Positions 32,786-43,125 of a stretch of DNA of 64,000 bases are shown here, in pieces. The notes beneath the pieces were generated by a model that was not told the origin of the DNA, made no database searches, and worked only from the letters and a program-made list of their open reading frames with translations. Numbering within the stretch: the first letter of the stretch is position 1; every line of letters begins with the position of its first letter. The stretch is taken from positions 1,530,001 through 1,594,000 of the forward strand of contig NC_088943.1 in assembly GCF_033473495.1 (NCBI RefSeq). The letters are read 5' to 3'. This DNA is from Cercospora beticola. Its lineage: Eukaryota > Ascomycota > Dothideomycetes > Mycosphaerellales > Mycosphaerellaceae. Made by a program: the position numbers and the translations under genes.

Positions 32786-34887
32786 CTCCGCAATATTTCC
32801 AAGCCCTTCCACAAGGCGCACCGCCCAAGCAACGCCGCCAGAACGCGCGCCCGCAGCAACAGCAGCAGCAACATCCTCCGCAGCAGCAGCCGAACTCGAA
32901 CTTGCACCACGATGACCCTCCTTCATTGCCCTCAACGCCCGGCAACGGGCCTGGTGCCCCTCCTCCGGAGCGCAATTCTCCACCCACCACTTTCGAGGAT
33001 GATCTCATGAATGCGCTGCAGAACAACAATGGAGGAAATGCTTCACAGCCGCACGCTCAGGACGATGACGATGAAGAAGAAGATCGAGACGTTGTCACTG
33101 CAGATGACCCGGTCTATCAACTTCCTCCGCCGCCAGAAAGTGTTTATTCATGTGAAGCCGAACTGGAAAAAGCCATTCATGCATGGAGCATGGAGCACGG
33201 ATATGAGCTCGTGCGCCGAGCGAGCAAGAAGAATGCGACAGGCGAGCTCTACAAACGCTATTACCATTGCAGCAAGCATGGCAGGGGCAACAGTGGCAAG
33301 ACGCCGGACAAGGACAAAGTGCGAGTGAATCGCAAGAGCCAGCGTATTGGCTGCCCCATGTCGCTGGCTGCGGTGAGTGTGGATCCCCACGATCCTAATG
33401 GGCCATGGCAAATCAGGCTGCGCAAGACACATCACAACCACCCAGCAGTCGATCCGACCGAGTTGGCGGGCCACAGACGGAGAGCACGATTCGGTGCGGT
33501 CGAGAAAGCTGTAGATGGCCTCTTCGACCTCAACACATCCACGAGCGATGTTCTCAAGTTCTTGCAGAGAACTCATCCGGATGGCCTGTTCAAGAGGACT
33601 GATGTGGCAAACATGAAGCTCAAGTACAAGAAGTTCGGGACATGTGCGCACCACGGGGACAACGTGCAACCGGTACCACCCGGTAAAGAACATAGGCTTA
33701 ATACAGCAAGAAAGGGAGGAATCGCATCTGCTTGCATGTCTTGTCGAAGCAAGAGGACTAAATGTGACAGCGTAAGGCCTACATGTGGGACCTGCGCGAA
33801 AAGTGGAAGCGACTGCGTATACGATCATGCTCCGACTCCCAGGCCAAATCAACAGCTAGCACTTCCATCGGCACCAGTTCAGCAACATGTCACGCCGACC
33901 AGCTCCGCACGCTCTCTCGGACAAGCCACCGCGGGCTCTTCGCAGACCGATGCAATGCAAATCGACAATCCGTTCTCATTCGATCTTGGTAGCGACAACA
34001 ACGATACAACGACCACCTCGGCGCAGCCAGCATCGCAAGCGGCGCATGCACAACAAGTGCTCGCAAATCTCCAGGCCTTCCAGCAAGAACACATCAAGCC
34101 ATCCCGCTTGGAACTGGGGAGTAGTTCAGTGGAAGTCCTTGCCTGTTCGACCTGTGGAAACGGAGACAGTTACAGATCTGCAATACCTCTTCCTTTCAGT
34201 CTAGGCGATGACTGGAGGAGGTACAAGGATGCATTCGAGGGAGCCGCAGTCCGAGAGAACTGTCTGGACGTTCTACTTGGGCGCAAGAAGGAGCCAGAAC
34301 GCCCAAAGCCTGTGGATGGAGCTGCCACAGTGGAAGTCGAGGTTCACAACGAGTACATCAAGCAGCTGGCGATCTTCTCAAGGAGGAATGAGATTGTGAA
34401 GCTCGGTTTCCGCGAGACGCTAGCACCTGCTCTGTGGAACCGGTTCCGATCGCTGCGCAACGCTTTTGAGATATGGGCACTACTCGAAGACATGTGCTGT
34501 CCTCGCGGCTCAGAACACGCGTATGCATGCATTAATGAGATCTTCTCGATCACACTGGCGGGTTGCGGAGGCAATTTGGACAACTACATCCAGTCTCTCG
34601 ACCTAAAGTGGGCCGAGCTGAACGAGTTGTCCACGATGCATGAGAGTCGCCGAGTGAACCAGCAATTTGGCGTCTCTGCCGCAAAGGCAGCGAGGCAAAA
34701 GGCTCCGCCGAACAGCGCTTTCACAGAAGATGCTCTGTGTTTCTTGTTTCTGAGAAACTTGGGCCCTCAATATCAGAATATGGCGACGAATATGTGCAAG
34801 AAGAACAACATTGGCGGGTTTGGAAGTGGAGAACGTTGTGGGTTCAAAGATCTCTGGCAGCAGGTCAAGAGGAGTCTGGAGAAATGA
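32517..34887 (+). CDS. FAR1-type DNA-binding domain fused to Zn2Cys6 cluster and Gag-like C-terminus
   Basis: A 16-nt first exon (32517-32532) joins 32588-34887 through a 55-nt intron (GTAAGT, GTGTAG); 771 residues. Two polyglutamine tracts lie at about 13-20 and 51-64. From about 188 to 300 there is a FAR1/WRKY-GCM1-type zinc fold as in Mutator-like transposases: SCEAELEKAIHAWSMEHGYE, ligands in YYHCSKHG and RIGCPMSL, and THHNHP. At 385-420 there is a textbook Zn2Cys6 cluster with spacing C-x2-C-x6-C-x6-C-x2-C-x6-C (starts CMSCRSKRTKC). The C-terminal 230 residues resemble retrotransposon Gag polypeptides (CGGNLDNYIQSLDLKWAELN; FLRNLGPQYQNMA); this last link is by pattern memory. It is probably a nuclear DNA-binding protein, perhaps a domesticated transposon product. 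Confidence 0.8.
32626..32649 (+). repeat. In-frame CAG/CAA repeat (polyglutamine tract 1)
   Basis: Eight consecutive Gln codons near the start of the fusion gene. The CAG units are mostly pure, so length variation between strains is likely. Confidence 0.85.
32740..32781 (+). repeat. In-frame CAG/CAA repeat (polyglutamine tract 2)
   Basis: Fourteen consecutive Gln codons in the fusion gene. A third, shorter Gln-rich stretch follows at about 32850-32890. Confidence 0.85.
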
Positions 34888-35341
34888 GCCTGTCTGCCGG
34901 CGGAGGGTTCTTGTTGTCGTTTTAGCGAGATTTGTAAGACTGACGCGGTTTGTAGAATACTTGACGCATGCTAATTGGCGCTTGATAGCCATGTTGACGA
35001 GATGCCTTTGGGTCATCGTTGAGGTGCACGCGAGCAGCTTGGCCGAGCTTGATGATCGGGGTTCCGGCTGGGGAACGGTGGGGAAAAAGACTTGTTTACC
35101 CTTGGCGCGGCTTGTCTCGTCGCCAATCAGATGGTGAGTTATGAGATGGTCATTATGAAGCGAATGCCGATCCAACGCGAGAGCGGCACAATACCTAGCG
35201 ACCACGAGGCACCTCGTGCTTCGATGATGTAGGTCGTGTGCCTTTTCCTTTTGGAATCCCCCGATTCCAGGTCTTTTTCCTTGCCTGTCTTTCATTCCAT
35301 GCTCTACTGAGATCGCACAGAGCGATCGTGTACGAGACGCC
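34888..35341. other. Intergenic region, no gene seen
   Basis: About 450 bp between plus-strand genes. Minus-strand frames here run on from the shadow of the fusion gene and show no features of their own. Confidence 0.35.
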
Positions 35342-37098
35342 ATGGATAAACCAGACGTCGTCGAGAAGGAGCACAGTGAAGGCGATCGCACGCCCATGCG
35401 CGACGACAGCAGCCTCGAGCGCGGCTCAAAGGCCCATCAAGAGGACGCTTTACAGGACATATCGGACCCAGACGCTGGCAAAAGCGATGAAGAACGAGCA
35501 GAAATCGTACGCACTTCAGTGCACTCGTCCATCGCTTTCAAACTGACATGTAGGACACCAGGACAAAAAGCTCCTCCGCAAACTCGATATGAAGCTCATC
35601 CCTTGGCTTACCCTCCTCTACCTCATCTCCTTCCTCGACAGGACCAACATCGGCAACGCCAAAATCGACGGCCTAATCCCCGATCTCAAAATGTCTCAAG
35701 GCCAATACCAAGCTTGTCTCTCCATTTTCTTCGTCTCGTACTCACTCTTCGAACCACTCACCAATATCCTTCTGAAGAAATTCCGCCCCAGTGTCTTTTT
35801 GACCGGATCCATGATTCTATGGGGAATTTGCATGACGTGTATGGGTCTCGTGCATAATTTTAGTGGTCTGGCGGCCGCGAGATTTTTTCTTGGGATGTTT
35901 GAAGCTGGACTGTTTCCTGGCGTGAATTATTATTTGTCGTGTTGGTATAAGAGGAGTGAATTTGGTATTCGAGCGGCGATTTTCTTTTCGGCTGCTGCGT
36001 TGGCGGGGTCGTTTGGTGGGTTGCTTGCTGCGGGGATTATTCAGATGAGAGGGGTTGGTGGGAAGCCTGGGTGGGCTTGGTGAGTGCTACCCAGCAGTGC
36101 GAAGGCCAGAGTAGCGAGATGGTGATACTGACGTTGAAATAGGATCTTTATCCTCGAAGGTTTGGCGACCATACTTGTTGGAATTGCTAGCTACTGGATG
36201 GTCCACGATTTCCCAGACGAAGCAAAATTCCTCTCCGACGACGATCGAAAGCGCGTTATTCGTCGCCTACAAGCTGATAATCAAGGCAGTGCGAAGCATG
36301 AAGACTTCAAAATGAAATATTTCTGGCAGTCGATGAAAGACTGGAAGACGTATGCTTATTGCGTCGTGTACATGGGCTGCGATATGCCGTTGTATGCTTT
36401 CAGTCTCTTCTTGCCAACTATCATTCGAGAAGGAGGGTTTGCTGGGGGCAGCACCACGACTGCGAACTTGCTCAGTGTCCCGCCGTATGCTGCTGCTGCG
36501 GTGCTTACGATTTCACTGGGCTGGTATGCGGATCGTACGAAGAAGAGAGGTTGGGCGAATACTTGTATCTCATTGCTGGGTATTGCAGGATTTGCGATTT
36601 TGCTTGGGACGTCGAATCCTTCTGTGCAATATGCTGGGGTGTTTTTGGCTGCTATGGGAATCTATCCTTGTAAGTACCTGCCACGCGCAATTTCCAGCGT
36701 GCCACTCTCTTGGTCGTGGAATTATTGAGATGAATCTACTCACTAACACCCCCACAGGCATCCCCAACACCATCGCATGGGCCTCAAACAATCTCGAAGG
36801 AAGTTACAAACGCGGCGTCACAATCGGCGTCTTCGTCGGCTGGGGCAACCTCAACGGCATCGTATCCAGCAACCTCTATCCCGAGAAGAACTCTCCACGA
36901 TATCTCTCTGGTCACGGTGTCGTACTCGGATACTTGGCAGTTTGTCTCTTGGGAGGCAATATCGCAACGCATTTCTTGTTAGAAGCAGAGAATAAGAAGA
37001 GGAGAAGTGGTAAGATGGATTACCTGATTGAGGGGAAATCGGAGGAGGAAATTGAAGATATGGGGGATAAGGTTCCGAGCTTTATTTATACGACTTGA
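35342..37098 (+). CDS. MFS transporter, allantoate/nicotinate permease (Dal5/Tna1) type
   Basis: Four exons, 35342-35506, 35562-36079, 36143-36669 and 36758-37098, close to 516 residues. After a charged cytosolic start of about 65 residues, the first helix LIPWLTLLYLISFLDRTNIG matches the anion:cation symporter branch of the MFS. Also typical are FLGMFEAGLFPGVNYYLSCW between helices 4 and 5, and the C-terminal NTIAWASNNLEGSYKRGV with WGNLNGIVSSNLYP. Such proteins import small carboxylates or amides (allantoate, nicotinate, biotin, pantothenate) by proton symport at the plasma membrane; the substrate cannot be told. Intron 1 uses a CACCAG acceptor a few bases after a TAG that would break the frame. 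Exons 2 and 4 each start C-rich and end G-rich. Confidence 0.9.
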
Positions 37099-37436
37099 GG
37101 TCTGATGAGAGGGTTTTGGCGCGACAGTACAGAAGGCATTTTGAGTGACGGATCTGTTCAGATTGTACACTCCTGTCGTGCGATATCACGAAGAATAGGC
37201 TCCTAAGAACAGGCTCCTAAGATGCGCCAGTGAAAGGGCAGTGGGTCTATGGTACAAGCATGATGCTTGGCCTGTACCTCGTGATAAGAGTAGAATCTCC
37301 ATCCTTATGCCGATGCTATCTGTACAAATCTATCTCCATTTTCCACACGCCGCCTGGAACAGCACATATATGCACTTCAAATAATACCGAGAGAAAAAGA
37401 GACAACGGCGCCATCGCTATGCTTCCCGCCACGTCA
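37099..37436. other. Convergent intergenic region with a short tandem duplication
   Basis: About 340 bp between converging genes. AGGCTCCTAAGA occurs twice in tandem near 37197-37222. No gene seen. Confidence 0.4.
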
Positions 37437-40400
37437 CTACTTATCCAACCCTAATTCTCTAACCCACTTTCCATAGACATGCCACACGCTCTTTGGCAAA
37501 TGCACAAACGCTTCGCTCAACCTCTCCTTATCATACGGCATTTCCTCTTCTTTGATCGCAGTCATAATGTAGCTCGACACGGTGGTCAGCGCCAATGGCG
37601 GCTGTCTGCATAATCCCGCGACAGCATCGAGATTGTGGCTTTGATGGTGCCACAAATGGTACGCCCTTAGACTGGCAGCGCCGACTTTCGGGTTTCGCGA
37701 GGGGAGAGACTGAATCCACATATCTGCCAGCAAAGTCTCAGGTGAGGCGACGAGGACATGTGGCGATGGCTTAGCCGGTTTTCTTGCGTCTGGTGCTGCG
37801 TTGCCACTTCTCCCAGCGTTCTTCGGTGCGGTCGTATCAGCGACAGCAGAGGCATTTTTGTCTTCCAACGTTGTCTTCTCAAACATGCCACGCAGAGCAG
37901 ATACGGAGTCCGGATCAGCTTCGTCGATGTCCAACTCGCCGTCTCTGGCAGTCTTGCGTTCACTCGATGAGCCGCCTGCAGTGACCACTTTGTCGAGTTC
38001 ATATGTATCAGGCAGCTCCTCAAGAGCATCAAAGAATTCATCTTCATCCTCATTTTCGGCAACAGCAGCATCTTTCTTCGAGACTGGCTTGGTCTTGCTC
38101 TTTGAGCGCTCGACAGCTGTGCCATCACCCAGCACAATCGGCTGCATAGTCTCGAAATATGCCGGGCGCGGTGGCGTTGGTCGCAGATCCTTCCTCAAAT
38201 TATCAAGCTGATAGAAGAGCCGGAAGCCAGCATACGCATCTGCAGCGGCATACGCGGCCTGCTGCCCATTAAGGCTCTTGGACCAGGCTGACACTCGGAC
38301 TTCATCCTTTTTCAATGGCAGCAGTAAGGTATTCTGAACCTGCTCAGCCATATTGACCAACTTGAAGCTGACCTTTTCAGGTGTCTTCACAAGACGGTAC
38401 ATGTGGCTGAGCTCGAAGATACCCTGCATGTTCACACCGAAGCAGTGTTTCATGCGAATGGCGTCGTTGTTGACATTGACACCTGCTTTGGCGACATTCG
38501 GATCTTCCAGAATGGTCTTCAGGCTAGGAGGAAGCAACTGCTCAATCTTTTCGCCAGCAAAAAGTGCCACGTGAATAAGGCAAATTTTGTCCTCCGCGGC
38601 AATCTGGATCAGTGAAACCGATTTCTTTACTGAGCTCGTGTAGAGATTCGAGCGAATCTCCCATTCCAGGTCGAATCCAAGTACTGGCTCTCCGATGAAG
38701 TGCTTACACTGCCGTTCCGCTGTCTCTAGAGTCTTGCAATAGTACACTACTGGAGATTTTCCGTCGAGCGATTTGTACAGCTGATGCGACCAGTATGCCG
38801 CGTTCGAGTTGGGCGAGGACATGACAGCGTCTCGGTAGACCTTTTGCGGAATCTGGTAGTCGAGGATTGTATGCGGCTCGGGCTTCCATGCCTCCTCTTC
38901 TGCTGATTCCGCATCGCTCGGATCATCGTTGTCGGTTGGCACATAAGATGATGACGAGCTCGGCGGCGACACCTCGACAGTGTCGCCGATATCATTGTCC
39001 GCAGAGGAGTGCTCGGGTAGCATCTCGTCTTGTTGACCATCGATAGACGAATGTTGGTCAGTTGAAGTAGTCTGGCTGCCTGGCGCGCGTGTCTCGTCGA
39101 AGTCGCGTGAGGTCGCGTTCTGGCTCGATGATTGGTCGACGGACGTTCCCATGGAAATACCCGATCGAGCATTCAGTTCACTTGCCCGACCACTCGTTGT
39201 GCGAACGGTGCTTGGAGTATGAGCGTTGAGCACTGCGTCCAGAGAATGTTCCTTGGGTGCAAAACTGATTGCAACATCATTCTGAGACCCCAGCGCGTCG
39301 CTTAATGTCGACCACTGCGCAATACGGGTTTGACGCTGGTTCAAACCACGTTCGAATGGAGCTCGCATCGCTGACGACGGTCTGAACTTCAGCCCAGACG
39401 TTGCGCCGGCTGGCGCTGGAGATGCATTCTGCTCTTCAGAGACATCCGACCGGGGCGGATTCGAGGGCGCGTCTTCGAGATTGGAGCCTGATCCGTTCTG
39501 TGTCGACTGCTCGATCTCAGCCTGTCGCCTCTTGGCCTCGAGCTTTGTGATCTCTCTGTCAATGGCGGCGTCTCGTTGAAGCTTGTTCTTGACGCTCTTG
39601 CTGCCCTTGGTGCCGACTTTGTTGAGCCTCTTCGACTGCTGCAGCCGTTTGATGGTTTTCGAGAGGTACAAAATACGCCTCCCAGGTGCTGCCGGAGAGC
39701 GGGTGACAGAGTTCATGGCATGTCGAGCAGAGACATTGCTTGTCGTCGTGCTCCTATGGCGCATGCCAGATTCCAAGGGGGCACGCGGGTGGTCTGCAGA
39801 ACCAGTGTACTTGCTACCTGCGTGCGCAGCCCTGAGTCGCTCGGCCCTGCGCTCACGAAGAGTTTTGGCTGCGCTGATCCGCTCGCCCGCTATAGCAGCA
39901 AGCGCCCGATCTTCAAGGAGCTTCTGGGCTGCAACATGCTTCCTGATCTTCGCATCTGCTTTGTCGATATCCACTTGTTTCACTTGTCCTAATTCCAGCC
40001 CTAGAGTGATGCGTTTCTGGGCTAGACTCGCAACCTCCTCCTGGTAGGCTTTAGTCCTCACAAGTGATGTTCTATGCGGACTAAGTGATCCTCCCGTCGC
40101 GAGCGTCCGAGTCTCCAGGCTTCCAAGTACACTGCTCACCTCGTTGAGCCGCTCCGTTTGCTCGTACATCGCCCCAAATGTCAGACGTTCCTCGGCACTG
40201 CTGTTTAGAAGCGCCTGATACGCTTCCCGACGGCGGAACGCTTCAGCATACATCACATAATTCTTGATCGCTCTACGCTCCTTTTGTCGCTCTGCGAGCT
40301 CATCCTCGAGCTCCGCAGGCACGTCTGACGACGGCTTTTGAAGTTCCCCGATCCGCGACTCAAGGTCCGCTACTTGCTTCTCGCACTCATTCAGACGCTG

Positions 40401-41969
40401 CTGGAAAGGCAGGACCAGGGCCATATACTGCACAGTGGAGACCGCCCCAAACTCCGAGGGTTCTTTTGTGAAGTGCAAATATCGAGTGACCATTCTTGAC
40501 GCATGACCCTGCAGACTCAACACGTTTCGCGTTTCGAGCATCTGGTTGCTCAGACTGCGAAGCTCTGCGGCTGCAGCGTGAGCCTCTCGAGACCTCGACT
40601 CCAAAAATTCGTTTATGCTGCGTTTGACCGTGTTGTACTTGGGTTGCTGGCGCAAGAACAGGAGCTCGTCAGAACTTTGAAACCTCTTCGCTGATTTCGT
40701 CCACAGATTGCCCTCCAATGTCAGAGCATCTCTGATCTGATTGCCACTCGCAAGCGCCTCGTATGTTTGGTCGAACACGTTCCGGAATAACTCGCGATAG
40801 CCAAAGTAGTTAACACGATCCTTCAGCCCTCGAGCCTTCTTGCCATCAAGAAGTTGTTGCGTTTCATTCAGTCGGACGATCAAGCGCTTGTTTCGCTCTA
40901 AAGCAGCTGCCCTCTCTGCATCTGCTTGTCCGGCATGACGACGAGCATCATCTAGTTCTGATCGAACAGACGACTTCACACTCACTATGTCAGCTCCGTG
41001 TTGCTGTCTTTCGTTTCGTAACCGACTTTCGAGGTCTTCCTTTTCAGCCTGCAGAGCCTTGATCTGTGCACCTTGTTCGGCTATACGCTCCGAATCCTGT
41101 GTATGCTGCGCCTTGAACCTGCGAGACTGATCATGGAGCTCTTGGTCAAACCTCTTCTTCGCCACCTCCTCACCCTCCCGCCGAGCGGCTTCAAGGATGG
41201 GCGCATTTCGCGCGATGCTTTCTGCAGCGGACTGGCGCAAAGTCTCCAATTCGTCTGCCGCTGTTTTGCGCACGTCCTGCACTTCCTGCTCATGCTTTTC
41301 CTCTGTCTGCTGCAACTCCTTCGCGTGTGCATCCTTCACCTTACGTAGAGCCAACGTATGAGCCTCCTTCTCTTGTTTGGCGTTTCGCCGAAGGGTTTCC
41401 ACTTCCTTTTGGTGGGTGACCTTCATCTCCTCTCGACTCTGCCGGGAAGCTTTGAGATCTTGAGCGAGTTTCGCATTTGTGTCATCCTTTGCTTTCCCAT
41501 CAGCTTGCAGCTGTCGTATCTCCTCGCCCTTCTCTGCCACATCTTTTTTGAGCTGATTTATTGTCTCCTTGAGATCAGTCGCCTGTTTGTTGGACATCGA
41601 ATTGAACCCCGATATTTTGTGAGCATTGTCCAAGTCGATCTTGCGATTGGCCTTCTGGTCAGCCTTCTGCGTAGTGGGCGACCCCACGGGTCTCTGGGCG
41701 TATGATCTAGTGGTCGCCGGTGTGGTTCCCAGAGATACAGTGCCACCTGGGCCCCAGGCACGGTCTCTACATGTCGATCGCAGCGCATTGTTGAAAATAA
41801 TGCCTCGTGATCGATCCCATCGATAGTCAAGCGGTCGGGTTGAAGGAAGTCGTAGAGTGTTCGTTACTGTCGTTGCTTCGATCGCCGCAGTGGCCATGTC
41901 GCCGGTATTGACATGGCTGTGTCGTAGTCGTGTCGCCACATCCACGAAGACGGGCGCATTGGGTGGCAT
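37437..41969 (-). CDS. Large coiled-coil protein with C-terminal DEDDy 3'-5' exonuclease domain
   Basis: One uninterrupted minus-strand frame of 1,510 residues from an ATG at 41969. Residues 120-700 are dominated by heptad coiled coil (EEIRQLQADGKAKDD; KEVETLRRNAKQEKEAH). About 700-1050 is basic then Ser/Glu-rich and disordered. The exonuclease domain covers about 1080-1270: FDLEW (first Asp and Glu), NVNNDAIRMKHCFGVN (second Asp) and YAAADAYAGF (Y-x3-D, the DEDDy class of RNase D/WRN). A helical C-terminal 100 residues follows, possibly a nucleic-acid-binding domain. The catalytic residues appear intact, so 3'-to-5' cleavage of DNA or RNA is expected. A coiled-coil half of this size on such an exonuclease is unusual. 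It is divergent from LSM5, 205 bp apart. Confidence 0.82.
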   Translation of the reverse strand: MPPNAPVFVDVATRLRHSHVNTGDMATAAIEATTVTNTLRLPSTRPLDYRWDRSRGIIFNNALRSTCRDRAWGPGGTVSLGTTPATTRSYAQRPVGSPTTQKADQKANRKIDLDNAHKISGFNSMSNKQATDLKETINQLKKDVAEKGEEIRQLQADGKAKDDTNAKLAQDLKASRQSREEMKVTHQKEVETLRRNAKQEKEAHTLALRKVKDAHAKELQQTEEKHEQEVQDVRKTAADELETLRQSAAESIARNAPILEAARREGEEVAKKRFDQELHDQSRRFKAQHTQDSERIAEQGAQIKALQAEKEDLESRLRNERQQHGADIVSVKSSVRSELDDARRHAGQADAERAAALERNKRLIVRLNETQQLLDGKKARGLKDRVNYFGYRELFRNVFDQTYEALASGNQIRDALTLEGNLWTKSAKRFQSSDELLFLRQQPKYNTVKRSINEFLESRSREAHAAAAELRSLSNQMLETRNVLSLQGHASRMVTRYLHFTKEPSEFGAVSTVQYMALVLPFQQRLNECEKQVADLESRIGELQKPSSDVPAELEDELAERQKERRAIKNYVMYAEAFRRREAYQALLNSSAEERLTFGAMYEQTERLNEVSSVLGSLETRTLATGGSLSPHRTSLVRTKAYQEEVASLAQKRITLGLELGQVKQVDIDKADAKIRKHVAAQKLLEDRALAAIAGERISAAKTLRERRAERLRAAHAGSKYTGSADHPRAPLESGMRHRSTTTSNVSARHAMNSVTRSPAAPGRRILYLSKTIKRLQQSKRLNKVGTKGSKSVKNKLQRDAAIDREITKLEAKRRQAEIEQSTQNGSGSNLEDAPSNPPRSDVSEEQNASPAPAGATSGLKFRPSSAMRAPFERGLNQRQTRIAQWSTLSDALGSQNDVAISFAPKEHSLDAVLNAHTPSTVRTTSGRASELNARSGISMGTSVDQSSSQNATSRDFDETRAPGSQTTSTDQHSSIDGQQDEMLPEHSSADNDIGDTVEVSPPSSSSSYVPTDNDDPSDAESAEEEAWKPEPHTILDYQIPQKVYRDAVMSSPNSNAAYWSHQLYKSLDGKSPVVYYCKTLETAERQCKHFIGEPVLGFDLEWEIRSNLYTSSVKKSVSLIQIAAEDKICLIHVALFAGEKIEQLLPPSLKTILEDPNVAKAGVNVNNDAIRMKHCFGVNMQGIFELSHMYRLVKTPEKVSFKLVNMAEQVQNTLLLPLKKDEVRVSAWSKSLNGQQAAYAAADAYAGFRLFYQLDNLRKDLRPTPPRPAYFETMQPIVLGDGTAVERSKSKTKPVSKKDAAVAENEDEDEFFDALEELPDTYELDKVVTAGGSSSERKTARDGELDIDEADPDSVSALRGMFEKTTLEDKNASAVADTTAPKNAGRSGNAAPDARKPAKPSPHVLVASPETLLADMWIQSLPSRNPKVGAASLRAYHLWHHQSHNLDAVAGLCRQPPLALTTVSSYIMTAIKEEEMPYDKERLSEAFVHLPKSVWHVYGKWVRELGLDK

Positions 41970-42174
41970 GCCCGGATAGTCATGTCTAGAAATGAACCCG
42001 ATTCAATGCAAGTAATTCCATCATCGAATCCAACGAACTCGGAGGCGGCAAGTCGGCGGCGAAACGCGCGAATGCCGCGCCGACACGTGAGTGGCTGTCA
42101 CAGATCTCTACTTCCGCCATCAACGCTCCCAGCAGACAATGCGATAGCGACAAGTCGAACCCGGCACGACAAAG
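41970..42174. promoter_or_regulatory. Bidirectional promoter of the exonuclease gene and LSM5
   Basis: Only 205 bp separate the two divergent ATGs, so the promoters must overlap. No clear TATA element is visible. Confidence 0.5.
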
Positions 42175-42626
42175 ATGTCCTCTCAACTGCTCCCGCTGGA
42201 GCTCATTGACCGATGTGTTGGCTCGCCAATCTGGGTGATCATGAAGGGCGACAAAGGTATGCTCAGGAACCTCAATTTGAGCAGCCATTAGTGACATATC
42301 TCGCAGAATTCAGCGGAACGCTGATGGGCTTCGATGACTTCGTCAGTCAGTATATATCCAGTTCGACTAAATGCGCCGCGCCACTGACACGTTTAAAGAC
42401 ATGGTATTGGAGGACGTGACCGAATAGTATGCTTCCGGAGTCTCGAAAACAAGCCGCATGACTGACTTCGGTACAGCGACTACACCGGAGGGCACACAAA
42501 GCTGAAGAAGATTCTTCTAAACGGCAATAATGTTGCCATGGTACGCCGATACAGCCTACGCCTTCCACTTAGACTTGTACTGACCATGGAAAGCTCATTC
42601 CCGGAGGCATGCCAGATCAGAACTGA
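42175..42626 (+). CDS. LSM5: U6 snRNA-associated Sm-like protein LSm5
   Basis: Five small exons, 42175-42256, 42307-42345, 42399-42426, 42477-42540 and 42594-42626, close exactly to 81 residues. The pieces read [60 protein letters not shown] and [16 protein letters not shown]. Sm1 is [24 protein letters not shown] and Sm2 is [16 protein letters not shown], with the RNA-binding Asn in LLNGNN. It forms the Lsm2-8 ring on the 3' end of U6 snRNA in the nucleus and the Lsm1-7 ring in cytoplasmic mRNA decay. Introns are 50-53 nt and exons as short as 28 nt, so an open-frame scan misses this gene. It ends 500 bp before the repeat island. Confidence 0.97.
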
Positions 42627-43125
42627 GCGCCTGTTGGTCGCGACAATTCTCCACCTTCCGTGGCCATCACTGCTACCGCAATGCTAGTATCGTACCACAG
42701 GGACGGGAAATGCGAGGACTCGAACTGAAAGTGCTCCAATCCCGCCAAGGCTAAAGGCGAACATATGGACTGCTCGTTCGTTCTTCTTCAGATCGACCAT
42801 AACGTTGAGAACATAGTCCTCAGATGATTTTCAGCCGAGACGATACACAGGCAGCAGCTCAGGAAAGTGCAGCATCAGCTCATAGTAGCCACTTCGTTTG
42901 GCCGAAGCGTACAATGAAAATACATGAGCATCATGACCAAACGTTCAAAAGTCTCCTTGATGTGTACAATTCTAGTCTATGCACAATCGCTGTGAAATCT
43001 TGTGCACGCGAAGCATTCGGACGAAGCGGACCAATCACACAAAACCGGACGAACTCATCCCTCGGTTGTGATTCAACGTCTGAGTTTAATTCTACACCCT
43101 GACCGCTACCTTGTCGCTATGCCTG
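42627..43125. other. 3' flank of LSM5 up to the repeat island
   Basis: About 500 bp of ordinary composition (CA and TG common) ending abruptly at about 43125. No gene seen; a short frame at 42824-43102 has no protein-like features. Confidence 0.4.

Noticed and set aside
42700..42740. GGACTCGAACT, resembling the reverse complement of a tRNA T-loop
   Set aside because: The flanking bases do not pair into a T-stem and I could not build acceptor, D and anticodon arms on either strand.
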